Source: Streptomyces liliifuscus (GTDB lineage Bacteria; Actinomycetota; Actinomycetes; Streptomycetales; Streptomycetaceae). Taken from it: a DNA stretch of 64,000 nucleotides. This document shows positions 34,141 to 42,427 of the stretch, piece by piece. Under the pieces are notes generated by a model. It was not told the DNA's origin, made no database searches, and was given only the letters and a program-made list of their open reading frames with translations. The DNA lies in NCBI RefSeq assembly GCF_016598615.1, contig NZ_CP066831.1, forward strand, positions 992,001 to 1,056,000. Reading direction: 5' to 3'. A program made the position numbers and the translations under genes. The first letter of the stretch is position 1; each line of letters starts with the position of its first letter.

Positions 34141-34992
34141 TCAGGACGCGGGATTCCAGACACCGTCGAACAACGCCAGTTCCAGCAGCTCCGGGCATGA
34201 CCCGGGCCACCCGATCCCGGCGGAGGCGAGTTGCTCGGTCGCGGAGTGGATCCACGCCAGGTACACGCCGTACCGATGGGAGGTCCAGCCGCTGTCCGAC
34301 CAGATCCAGGCCGCCACGTCCGACGCGGAGGTCAATGCCATGTCCGCACCGACCCGCGTGGCATGGGCCCTCATCACACGCGCGACCCGCTGATCCAGGA
34401 TCAGCGCGCGGGGAGCGACGGAAGCGTCCGTCGCCAGGTCGTGGGACTGGCCCTGGTCGAGGGAGTATGCCTGGTCAAGGACGTGGCCCTGGTCGAGGAA
34501 GTGGAGGAACTTGGTGAAGAACGCCGGTCCCAGTCCCTTCACCGCCCCGCGGAGGCCGTGGTACGCCGCGACGGCGCCCTCCCGCCGAAGGGCGGCGCCG
34601 GCCTTGGCCAACTCGTCGTCGACCGTGGGCTCCGACAGGATCTCCTTGAGGCGGTGCGGACCGTAGCCGGTCCGACCCTGACCCCACACGTACGACGCGA
34701 CCAGGGCCTCGGCCCACTCGGAGCGCTCTGCCGCCCCGCGGGTCGAGGCGACCACCTGGGCACGGCTGATTCTCGCGGTTCCAGTCCGCGACCGCTCGGG
34801 GAACTCGACGGGCCACGGCTCGACGCCGGACCACTGTGCGGGCACGTACTCCACGGCGTGGCCGCCGGCACCTGTCACGTACGGGGCGCCGGATCCGGCC
34901 AGCCAAAGTCCCAGCGCGCGCACCGCGGTCGGGGGCAGCAGCCGCCTCCCCATCTCGTCGTCCAGCGCGTCCGCAAGATCCTGACGTCCCAT
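34141..34992 (-). CDS. OGG-fold DNA glycosylase-like protein
   Basis: 283 residues. Central segment SYVWGQGRTGYGPHRLKEIL, then AAYHGLRGAVKGLGPAFFTKFLHFL, which looks like the helix-hairpin-helix of the OGG/AlkA/Nth glycosylase fold, followed by ALILDQRVARVMR where an Asp sits in the position of the family's catalytic Asp. I recall such proteins annotated as 8-oxoguanine DNA glycosylase OGG fold. A short repeat LDQGHV/LDQAYS/LDQGQS falls between these two motifs. The start ATG 34992 has GGGGAG upstream. It diverges from the DUF4132/YehL gene set; substrate and any role in DNA repair or defence are untested. Confidence 0.65.
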   Translation of the reverse strand: MGRQDLADALDDEMGRRLLPPTAVRALGLWLAGSGAPYVTGAGGHAVEYVPAQWSGVEPWPVEFPERSRTGTARISRAQVVASTRGAAERSEWAEALVASYVWGQGRTGYGPHRLKEILSEPTVDDELAKAGAALRREGAVAAYHGLRGAVKGLGPAFFTKFLHFLDQGHVLDQAYSLDQGQSHDLATDASVAPRALILDQRVARVMRAHATRVGADMALTSASDVAAWIWSDSGWTSHRYGVYLAWIHSATEQLASAGIGWPGSCPELLELALFDGVWNPAS

Positions 34993-35177
34993 CCGGTACT
35001 CCCCGTTTCCCACAACACCTCGAAGCCCCGCAGAGTACTGGGGACTTACCGGCTCCGGACTCGAAGTCGGCCCGGAGGCGGGGTCCGAGGCGGCTTCGAG
35101 TGGGCTCGGAGCAGGCGTTGTCAGTGGTCTCACCTAGAGTTCCGGTCACTTGATCAGTGAAGTGCGGGGAGGCACAT

Positions 35178-36032
35178 ATGGGGTGGGTCACGGCCGGGGA
35201 CTACGAGGTCGGCCTCGACGGCGGAAAGGTGGTGTGCCGCAACGCCGCGGGGCGGCAGTTGAAGTCCGTACCGGCCAAACTCGCCGACGATCCCGCGGTC
35301 ATGGGGCTGCGACAGCTCGCCGAGTGGCTGGAACGGCACGAGCGCCAGTGCCTCGCCGATGTCGAGAAGTGGATGGTGCGCTCGCTTCCGGTGCCACTCG
35401 CCGTCGTCGCCCGGGTGTGGCCGGATCCCGCCTGGCAGAGCGCGCTGCGCGATCTCGTCGTCACGGGTCCGGACGGCGAAGTGGCGGGATTCCTCCGTGA
35501 CGCCGACCTCGACCGCGGGCTCGGCCTCGTCGACCTCGACGGCGACAGCGTGCGCATCGCCCCCGAGCTGGTCCACCTCCCCCACCCCGTCCTCCTCGAC
35601 GACCTTGAGGAACTCCGGGAGTTCGCCGTCGAACTCGGCGTCGAGCAGCGGGCCCAGCAGCTCTTCCGCGAAGTGTGGCAGCGCCCCGCGGGCCTCGACA
35701 CCGAGGCCACCACCGTGGAGGACTATGCGGGCGGCGCCTTCAAGCAACTGCGCTTCCTGCACGGCAGGACCACCCAGCTCGGCTACCGCGTGCGCGGCGG
35801 CAACGCCGTCTGCTCCGTGCGGGAGGACGCCCGCGGCGTGGAGGCCCGCGTCTGGATCGGCGACTACGACGGCTACGAGGAGACCGAGACCGGCCCCCTC
35901 ATGTGGACCGACGGCTCCGGCCGGGTGCTGAAGCTCGGTCAGGTGGGGCCCGTCGCCTGGTCGGAGGGCATGCGCATGGCTGCCGCACTGTTCGCCGGGC
36001 GTGACATCGAGGACGAGGAGCAGGCGGCATGA
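35178..36032 (+). CDS. DUF4132-type protein, first gene of the YehL-type MoxR set
   Basis: 284 residues. The region LVVTGPDGEVAGFLRDADLDRGLGLVDLDGDSVRIAPELVHLPHPVLLDDLEELREFAVELGVEQRAQQLFREVWQRP matches my memory of the DUF4132 C-terminal region, which in E. coli YehI forms the end of a much larger protein. There is no signal peptide or catalytic motif. ATG at 35178 has GGGGAGG upstream. The stop overlaps the next gene's start (ATGA, 36029-36032). It may be the functional equivalent of the C-terminal half of YehI, with the large next protein providing the rest. Confidence 0.75.
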   Translation: MGWVTAGDYEVGLDGGKVVCRNAAGRQLKSVPAKLADDPAVMGLRQLAEWLERHERQCLADVEKWMVRSLPVPLAVVARVWPDPAWQSALRDLVVTGPDGEVAGFLRDADLDRGLGLVDLDGDSVRIAPELVHLPHPVLLDDLEELREFAVELGVEQRAQQLFREVWQRPAGLDTEATTVEDYAGGAFKQLRFLHGRTTQLGYRVRGGNAVCSVREDARGVEARVWIGDYDGYEETETGPLMWTDGSGRVLKLGQVGPVAWSEGMRMAAALFAGRDIEDEEQAA

Positions 36033-39000
36033 CCACGGACGCACACACCACCGCATACGCACACACCACCGCGGCCGCGCTCCTCGAAGCCGGCGCCGTC
36101 CTGCCCGTGGGCACCACCACCGGCGAGGACGCCGACGCCCTCACCGTACGGACGTACACCCACCCCGCGCTGGACGGCAGGCTCGCCGTCCGTCTCGTGC
36201 CGGGCACCCTCGGCGAGGCCGAGGACCTCGCCCTGGAGTTCCTCGGTCTGGCCCGCGAACCGGAGACCCCCGAGGTCGGACAGGTGCGTCGCGAGACCCT
36301 CGGCTTCCCCGCCTGGGCACTGGTCAACGACCCGGCCAACGGCCACCACGCGCTGGCCCTGGTCAAGGACGTGGAACGGCTGGCACGCCAGGCCAAGTCC
36401 CGCCCCGGCACCGCCAAGGAGGGCTTCGAGGAACTCGGCGAGCGGCTCGGCCGTGCCGTGCCGCACTTCCTGCCCACCTTCTACGAGCAGGCCGCCCGGA
36501 TCTTCCTCCAGCACGAGAACACGACGTACGCCGCCGCCTTCTTCGGCAAGGCACGTGAGGCCGAGCGGGTGCACGCGCTCACCGTCGACGAGGAGCGGCA
36601 GCGCGCCGTGTTCCTGGAGTTCGCCTTCGCCGGGGCGCTGACGGTCAAGGCGCTCAAGGAACATGTGAAGGACCTGGCCCACCGGCTGGATCCGGCCACG
36701 GCGTGGTCGCAGTTCCGGCAGCTGTGCGTGGAGCGCTGCGCGGCGGGCATGCCGCCGTACGCGTCGCTGCCGCAGGACGCCCGCGTCCTGATCAAGGCCG
36801 CCGGGCTGCCCCGGGTCACCGAGGAGTGTGCCCTGGTGGCCGACCTGGTCGCCTCGCCCGCCGCGGTGCGTGCGCCCGTCTCCTTCTGGACCGCCTACCG
36901 AGCCACCCTTCCGGTCCTCGCCGAGCGGCAACCGGCCGTACGGGCACGGCTGTTGGAGATCATGCCGACCTCCCTGGGGCGCGAGGTCAAGGACGACGAG
37001 TTCTGGTTGACGCTGCTCGCGGAGAGCGGCGCCGATCGCCTCCTCACCGGCGAGGACGGCGCGGACGGCCAGGACAGCCAGGACAGCCAGGACAGCCAGG
37101 GCAGTCAGGACGGCGAGAAGGCCGGAGCCGTCGACGCGGCGGAGTGGCTCAGCCGCTGGGCCGCCCACCGCAAGCACGGCGGCACGGTCTGCGGACGTTC
37201 CCCGCTCACCCTCCAGCTCGTCGAGCGGATGGCGCCGCGGCTGTGTGCCGACGGCCGGGCCGTGGACCTGTTCACGGGCCGCTGGCACGCCGGTGCCGAC
37301 CTCGACCTGCTGGACCTGTGCGTGGCGCGGGGGGTCCCCCTCGCCTTGCCCGACGCGGACACAGAGGTGTATCTGTCCCTCGACCGCTGGCTTCGCGATC
37401 GTCAGTCCGGCGGGCGCGACCTGACCGCCACCGCCGCTGATCCTCGTTTCCGGCCCCTGCTGCACCGGGCCATCGACACGTTGAGCGACGACCGGACACT
37501 CGCCGGCGTGCTGGAGGCCCTCGCCTCCCACCCTGTACTGGGTGACGTGCTCCGCGAGTGGTTGGACGACGCGGCCGAGACGTTCCGCGCCTCGAAGGGC
37601 CTGCCCGGCGCCCGCGCCGCACTCCACCGCCTGCGCCGCTTCCGTCCGGTCGCCGCCAGGGTCAGCCCTCAAGCGGTCGCGCGTATCGCGGAGCACGAGA
37701 TCGCACCGCTGCTCGGCCGCACCCTGCGGTCCGGCATCCCCGACGAACTGGGCTGGCCCGCCCTGGACGAGGCGCTGCGCCTCCTCGAAACCGACACCGG
37801 GACCAAGAGCAAGCACAGCCGCAACCGCAACCGCGACGACGACCCACTGCGCCTGACCGAGGCCTGGCCCGCGCTCATCCTCTCCCGCAGACACAAGGCC
37901 GTCGTCGTCGGACCGGACAAGGTGCTGCTCGACCACGACCTGCGCCTGCCCGTCGAACTGGACCGCTGGCAGCAGCCGCAGTTCCGCTACACCGACGGCG
38001 AACTGCTCGTGATGTGGCGACAGGACAGCAAGCAGTTCGGCTACTGGTCGGCCCGCCCGTCCGAGGTGTTCACCCTCGGCGGCGAGCAACTGCCCCACTG
38101 GTACAGCAACGACGCCGGTGCCCCCTCCATCCCCCTGTCCGGCGGCGGCCGTGCCACCGGCGGACGCACCCTGCACGCCGGCGACACCGTCCTGCCGCCG
38201 AGCCGGTCCGTCATAGGTGACGGCACGACCTGCTGGCGCCAGGGCAGGCAGGGCCGACAGCAGGTCTGGCTGGAGTACGACCCGGTCACCGGTACGCACG
38301 GACGGGCGTCCCTGCCCGCCTTCCTGCGGTCCGGCATCCGCGAGGACGCCACACTCCTGCAGCACCACTGCGAGGTCCTGCCGCTGCAACCCGGCCTGGA
38401 ACACAGCCCCTTCGGCACCGACGGCTCGGTGCTCGGCCGCTGGGTGCGCTCGGAGGGTGAAGGAGCCGAGGCGCGGACGACCGCCGGTACGCCGGACGGC
38501 CGGACCGTCACGCTGCGGGCGGCCGGCTTCCCTCTCGGTGCGCTCCGGCTGCCCGGAGGTGCCGAGCCCGTCGCCGCCTGCCTCAACCTGCATGTCGCGC
38601 TGTACGCCTCCGACGACACCTCCGCCGGCGGCGAACTCGGCCGGGTCGCACCCGGTCAGCAGGGCGGGGAGTACGCCGCCGGCACCCGGCTCGTACCGCC
38701 TCTCGCCTTCTGGCACGCGCTGCGCCCCCGTGACGAAGAGGCGTCCGCCGTGCTGCGCGTGCTCACAGACGAGGCCGCGGCCGATGTGCTGCGTGCCGCT
38801 GCCCAGGCCCTGACCGAGCGCGAGGCCCAGGTCGCCAAGGCCGGCGACGCCGCCAATACAACCGTCGACGGCAAGCCCGTCGTCCCGTCGGTGGACGAAT
38901 TCATTCGGCCTGCCGTGTCGAGGGCCCTGCCCGGCCTCACCGACGAGCGGCTGCTCATCGGTGTGTCCGCCCTGGTCCGTACGGCGCTCCAACTCGCCGG

Positions 39001-41116
39001 GACGGCCGCCGCGTTCGTGGCACCGCCGGAGGAAAAGAAGCGGCCCGAACAGCGGCAGAACGAGGAGATGTTCGCCGACTACCGCCCCAAGCACGGCGAG
39101 GACCGGACCCTGCGCGCGGTCACCGCCGGCATCGCCGATCTGGGGGGATGGTGGGGAGGCAACCACGCGTGGACCGCCCTGCGCCAGATCCGCGCCGTGA
39201 ACCACGTGCTGTCCGGCCGCCCCGCCGAGGGCAAACCGCTGCCCGATCGCGCGCAGACGGGCACCCTCGGTGACGGCTGGCGGAGCGAGGAGCGCACGAT
39301 CCCCGACATCGGCATCGTGTGGCCGTCGCTCCTGACCGTGCTCCGGCCGCTGGCCTACCGGGCCGCGACGCCCACGCTGACCGACGCCGAGCGGGAGTCC
39401 CTGCTCCTGCTGCTGGAGGCGGTCGCCGAAGGACCGCTGGCCGCACCCGGACACGGGCTGCGCGAGATCCTGCTGAGCGAGCCGCACAACAAGCAGCAAC
39501 GCGCCGGTCAGGTGCTCCGCCGGGACGGACGCACCGTGGTCCTCCTCGGCTGCCAGTCCGTCGACACCGAGCGCAACCGGGTCAGTTGGCTCGCCCTCGA
39601 CCACGACCCCTCCGGCGCGTTCGGCGCCGTCGCGCACTTCACCCTGGACAAGGAGACCGCGGTGCCTTCGGTGTTCCCCACCGACGGGCTGGCCGCCCTC
39701 ACCCGGACGATCCGGGACAAGGGCGCCGCCCCCTGGCACTCCGAGGCGCCCGCCGCGTTCGCCGCCGCGACCCGTGACGGTCTGGGCCCCATCCAGGCCA
39801 CCGTGCTCCTCGCCGCACGTCCACAGCAACCCAGCGCCGACGTGCTCGCCACGATCGGTCTCAAGCCCCGGCAGCTGGACCTGGGCAACGGCCGTCTGTC
39901 GTCGCTCGGCCGCGAGGACCGGTTCGCCCTCATGAGCGCCCTGCTTCCCGAGGACCCTGCCGACCTGTGGACGACCGGACCGGACATCGCGTCCGCGGGC
40001 CGGGTGTGGGCCGAGCGCCTCGGTTCCGTCGTCCGCCTGCCCGAGGACATCGCGGTCGATCTCGCCGGTCTGACCGCCGACTCCGTCGAGGCCGTGCTCA
40101 ATCCGACGATCACCCCCTGGATCAGCCGCACGACGGTCCAACGGCCGGACAAGGACGGCAACCTCGCCGCCGAGGACCCCGCGGCGCTGCCCGGACGCTA
40201 CGACCTGACCCGTACCGTCGCCTCCCTGGCCGCACTCGCCTACGGCCTGCCGTACGGGGACCCGCTGCGCGCCCGCCTGCCCGAGGGCCTGGCCGCCGTG
40301 CGGCACCGCCTCACCGACCCCGGGCTGCTGCTCGAACTCGACGTCATGTGGACGGACAAGGGCGGCTCGACGGCGGTCGAACTGCGCAAGGCGTACGGGC
40401 TTCCCGCCACCGGAGGCGCCGACGCACACGGTCTGACGCCTGTCGGGGAGGCTCTGGTGCTGCGCCCCTGGTACGGCGAGCAGGAGGCGGTACTGCTCCG
40501 CCCCGCCGTCCTCACCGGTCCGGACGACGCGGTCCTCGGGCTCCTGGAGGGCCTGGTGGGTCCGGATCGCGACGGTGGTCTCCAGGCCCTGCGCGCGATC
40601 CTGGGCGACGGACTCGACCGCGCCCTGGCGGCCGGCCTCGACCCCGAGGGACCCGTCGGTCACGCGCAGGACCCGACCGTCGTCGCTCCCGCGCTGGTCG
40701 CCGAAGTGGCCTCGGCACACGGTCTGAGCGAGGACGCGGCCGCGCTCTACCTCCAGTTGCTGGCCCTGCCCGATCCGACGGACCGCAACTGTGCCCGCTG
40801 GACCGGCTGGAAGCCCGCTCGGCTGAAGAAGGCCCGCGCCGAACTGGCCGCCACCGACCTGGTCGTCGAGGCGAAGCGACCGCGCGCCGGACGCACCCTC
40901 TTCCTGCCCTGCGGCTGGCGCGACCTCAAGTCACCCGCCCTGCCGGTGGAGACCTGGAAGGAGGGCCTCTACCCGGTGCGCGACCGCTCACGTGCCGTAC
41001 CCCGCCTCCCGGTGCCCGACCTGTTCGCCCTCGCCTGGGCCCGCGTCCGGGACGGAGACGCGCCCGCCTACGAGAAGCTCACCACCCGCGCCACCCGGAA
41101 GGGCCGCCGCCGATGA
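36029..41116 (+). CDS. Giant (1695-residue) YehI-neighbourhood protein with C-terminal winged-helix-like segment
   Basis: 1695 residues, cytoplasmic by appearance. N-terminal third is alpha-helical and rich in Ala/Leu; a glutamine/aspartate-rich stretch GQDSQDSQDSQGSQDG lies near residue 346-362. Middle: beta-rich unknown region. Near the C terminus DRNCARWTGWKPARLKKARAELAATDLVVEAKRPRAGRTLFLPCGW resembles a winged helix, and similar proteins are annotated as DNA-binding in actinobacteria (my recollection). No ATPase or nuclease motif is visible. It is translationally coupled both to the DUF4132 gene (ATGA) and to a tiny ORF (ATGA at 41113-41116). Function unknown. Confidence 0.8.
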   Translation: MTTDAHTTAYAHTTAAALLEAGAVLPVGTTTGEDADALTVRTYTHPALDGRLAVRLVPGTLGEAEDLALEFLGLAREPETPEVGQVRRETLGFPAWALVNDPANGHHALALVKDVERLARQAKSRPGTAKEGFEELGERLGRAVPHFLPTFYEQAARIFLQHENTTYAAAFFGKAREAERVHALTVDEERQRAVFLEFAFAGALTVKALKEHVKDLAHRLDPATAWSQFRQLCVERCAAGMPPYASLPQDARVLIKAAGLPRVTEECALVADLVASPAAVRAPVSFWTAYRATLPVLAERQPAVRARLLEIMPTSLGREVKDDEFWLTLLAESGADRLLTGEDGADGQDSQDSQDSQGSQDGEKAGAVDAAEWLSRWAAHRKHGGTVCGRSPLTLQLVERMAPRLCADGRAVDLFTGRWHAGADLDLLDLCVARGVPLALPDADTEVYLSLDRWLRDRQSGGRDLTATAADPRFRPLLHRAIDTLSDDRTLAGVLEALASHPVLGDVLREWLDDAAETFRASKGLPGARAALHRLRRFRPVAARVSPQAVARIAEHEIAPLLGRTLRSGIPDELGWPALDEALRLLETDTGTKSKHSRNRNRDDDPLRLTEAWPALILSRRHKAVVVGPDKVLLDHDLRLPVELDRWQQPQFRYTDGELLVMWRQDSKQFGYWSARPSEVFTLGGEQLPHWYSNDAGAPSIPLSGGGRATGGRTLHAGDTVLPPSRSVIGDGTTCWRQGRQGRQQVWLEYDPVTGTHGRASLPAFLRSGIREDATLLQHHCEVLPLQPGLEHSPFGTDGSVLGRWVRSEGEGAEARTTAGTPDGRTVTLRAAGFPLGALRLPGGAEPVAACLNLHVALYASDDTSAGGELGRVAPGQQGGEYAAGTRLVPPLAFWHALRPRDEEASAVLRVLTDEAAADVLRAAAQALTEREAQVAKAGDAANTTVDGKPVVPSVDEFIRPAVSRALPGLTDERLLIGVSALVRTALQLAGTAAAFVAPPEEKKRPEQRQNEEMFADYRPKHGEDRTLRAVTAGIADLGGWWGGNHAWTALRQIRAVNHVLSGRPAEGKPLPDRAQTGTLGDGWRSEERTIPDIGIVWPSLLTVLRPLAYRAATPTLTDAERESLLLLLEAVAEGPLAAPGHGLREILLSEPHNKQQRAGQVLRRDGRTVVLLGCQSVDTERNRVSWLALDHDPSGAFGAVAHFTLDKETAVPSVFPTDGLAALTRTIRDKGAAPWHSEAPAAFAAATRDGLGPIQATVLLAARPQQPSADVLATIGLKPRQLDLGNGRLSSLGREDRFALMSALLPEDPADLWTTGPDIASAGRVWAERLGSVVRLPEDIAVDLAGLTADSVEAVLNPTITPWISRTTVQRPDKDGNLAAEDPAALPGRYDLTRTVASLAALAYGLPYGDPLRARLPEGLAAVRHRLTDPGLLLELDVMWTDKGGSTAVELRKAYGLPATGGADAHGLTPVGEALVLRPWYGEQEAVLLRPAVLTGPDDAVLGLLEGLVGPDRDGGLQALRAILGDGLDRALAAGLDPEGPVGHAQDPTVVAPALVAEVASAHGLSEDAAALYLQLLALPDPTDRNCARWTGWKPARLKKARAELAATDLVVEAKRPRAGRTLFLPCGWRDLKSPALPVETWKEGLYPVRDRSRAVPRLPVPDLFALAWARVRDGDAPAYEKLTTRATRKGRRR
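37069..37113. repeat. Five tandem 9-base units inside the giant gene
   Basis: Units CCAGGACAG or close variants at 37069-37077, 37078-37086, 37087-37095, 37096-37104 and 37105-37113; they encode the QDS repeat and keep the frame, so copy number changes would alter length by three residues each. Confidence 0.85.
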
Positions 41117-41256
41117 CCACCGCCGGACCGACTGCCCGAGCCCACAGGACGAGCCGACAGGACGAACCCCTGCTGACGGCTCCCCGGATGGCGACCCCTC
41201 TGCTGACCACCTCTCCAGTCACGACCTCCCGACCCGACCGGACGGACCACCGATGA
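41113..41256 (+). CDS. Possible 47-residue protein bridging two coupled genes
   Basis: An open frame from ATG 41113 overlaps the giant gene's stop (ATGA, 41113-41116) and its own stop overlaps the MoxR gene's start (ATGA, 41253-41256). GGAAGGG lies 11 bases upstream. The peptide is Thr/Pro/Arg-rich and has no family that I can name. In E. coli a small protein, YehK, also lies between yehI and yehL, but I see no evidence of homology. The double overlap makes translation plausible; a leader peptide function is an alternative. Confidence 0.45.
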   Translation: MTTAGPTARAHRTSRQDEPLLTAPRMATPLLTTSPVTTSRPDRTDHR

Positions 41257-42422
41257 CCACCACCCTGGCCGCCGACACGGCCCGCCAGATCACCCCGCCC
41301 GAGGACAGGCACGCCACCGAGCTGGCCTTCCTCGCCGCCTACGACGACGGGCCGCGCCCCCCTGCGTGGCGACTCACGCCCCGTGCCGTCGTCACGTTCG
41401 TCATGGGCAGCGACGGCCGGGCCCTGAAGTTGCCCGACGACGCCCCGACGCCCGACGGTGTGCCGCGGCGCCTCGTCGTCGAGGGCAAGTTCGTCGGCGA
41501 CCGTGCCCTGGTCGAGCGGTGCGTCGTCACCCTCGCCGGAGAGCGTGGACTGCTGCTCGTCGGCGAGCCCGGCACCGCCAAGTCCATGCTGTCCGAGCTG
41601 CTGTCCGCCGCCGTCTGCGGCACCAGCGGCCTGGTCGTCCAGGGCACCGCGGGCACGACGGAGGACCAGCTCAAGTACGGCTGGAACTACGCCCTGTTGC
41701 TGGCCCAGGGGCCCAGCCGACAGGCCCTCGTACCCTCGCCCGTCCTGACCGCCATGACCCGGGGAGCCGTCGCCCGGGTGGAGGAGGTCACCCGCTGCCT
41801 GCCCGAAGTGCAGGACGCACTGGTGTCGTTGCTCTCCGAGCGGCGCATCGCCGTACCCGAACTGGCGGGCACCGAGGACTCCCTGGCCCACGCTGCACCC
41901 GGCTTCAGCCTCATCGCGACCGCCAACCTGCGCGACAAGGGGGTCTCCGAGATGTCGGCCGCGCTCAAGCGGCGCTTCAACTTCGAGACGGTTGGCCCCA
42001 TCGCGGACCTCGACGCCGAGACCGCGCTCGTACGCAGTCAGGCACGCACCTCGGTCGAGCGGGCCGGAGCACCCTTCCGGGTCGACGACGCCGTACTGGA
42101 AGCCCTCATCACGGCCTTCCGGGACCTGCGGGAGGGCCGGTCCGCGGAAGGCTGGGAGGTCGAGCGGCCCTCCACGGTGATGAGCACCGCGGAAGCCGTG
42201 TCCGTGGCGGGCGCCCTGGGACTCGCCGCCGCCTACTTCCCGGGCGACCGCGATGTCCTCGGTCTGCTGCCGGGTCACCTCCTCGGCGTGGTCCGCAAGG
42301 ACGACCCCGCCGACGCGGCACGGCTCCGCGGCTACTGGGACGGCCCCGTCAGGCGCCGCGCCGAACAGGGCTCCGCCACCTGGCGCACCCTCTGGGACCT
42401 GCGCACCGTCCTGGAGGACTGA
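41253..42422 (+). CDS. MoxR-type AAA+ ATPase of the YehL group
   Basis: 389 residues. Walker A GEPGTAKS at 104-111, sensor 1 IATANLRDKG near 221-230 (Asn225) and arginine finger LKRRFNF (Arg241). The Walker B-like segment reads GAVARVEEVTR, with Val-Glu-Glu where most MoxR proteins have Leu-Asp-Glu, which I recall as a YehL-group feature. MoxR ATPases usually act with a VWA protein; here the VWA domain is in the next gene. ATG at 41253 overlaps the tiny ORF's stop. The group is recognised from gene neighbourhood as well as sequence. Confidence 0.88.
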   Translation: MTTTLAADTARQITPPEDRHATELAFLAAYDDGPRPPAWRLTPRAVVTFVMGSDGRALKLPDDAPTPDGVPRRLVVEGKFVGDRALVERCVVTLAGERGLLLVGEPGTAKSMLSELLSAAVCGTSGLVVQGTAGTTEDQLKYGWNYALLLAQGPSRQALVPSPVLTAMTRGAVARVEEVTRCLPEVQDALVSLLSERRIAVPELAGTEDSLAHAAPGFSLIATANLRDKGVSEMSAALKRRFNFETVGPIADLDAETALVRSQARTSVERAGAPFRVDDAVLEALITAFRDLREGRSAEGWEVERPSTVMSTAEAVSVAGALGLAAAYFPGDRDVLGLLPGHLLGVVRKDDPADAARLRGYWDGPVRRRAEQGSATWRTLWDLRTVLED

Positions 42423-42427
42423 CCACC

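Noticed and set aside
35939..40720. A 1593-codon open frame antisense to the giant gene
   Set aside because: High-GC genes give long antisense frames through codon bias. The plus-strand gene has a ribosome binding site, coupled neighbours and protein character; the antisense product is Gln/Gly/Arg-rich with no motifs.
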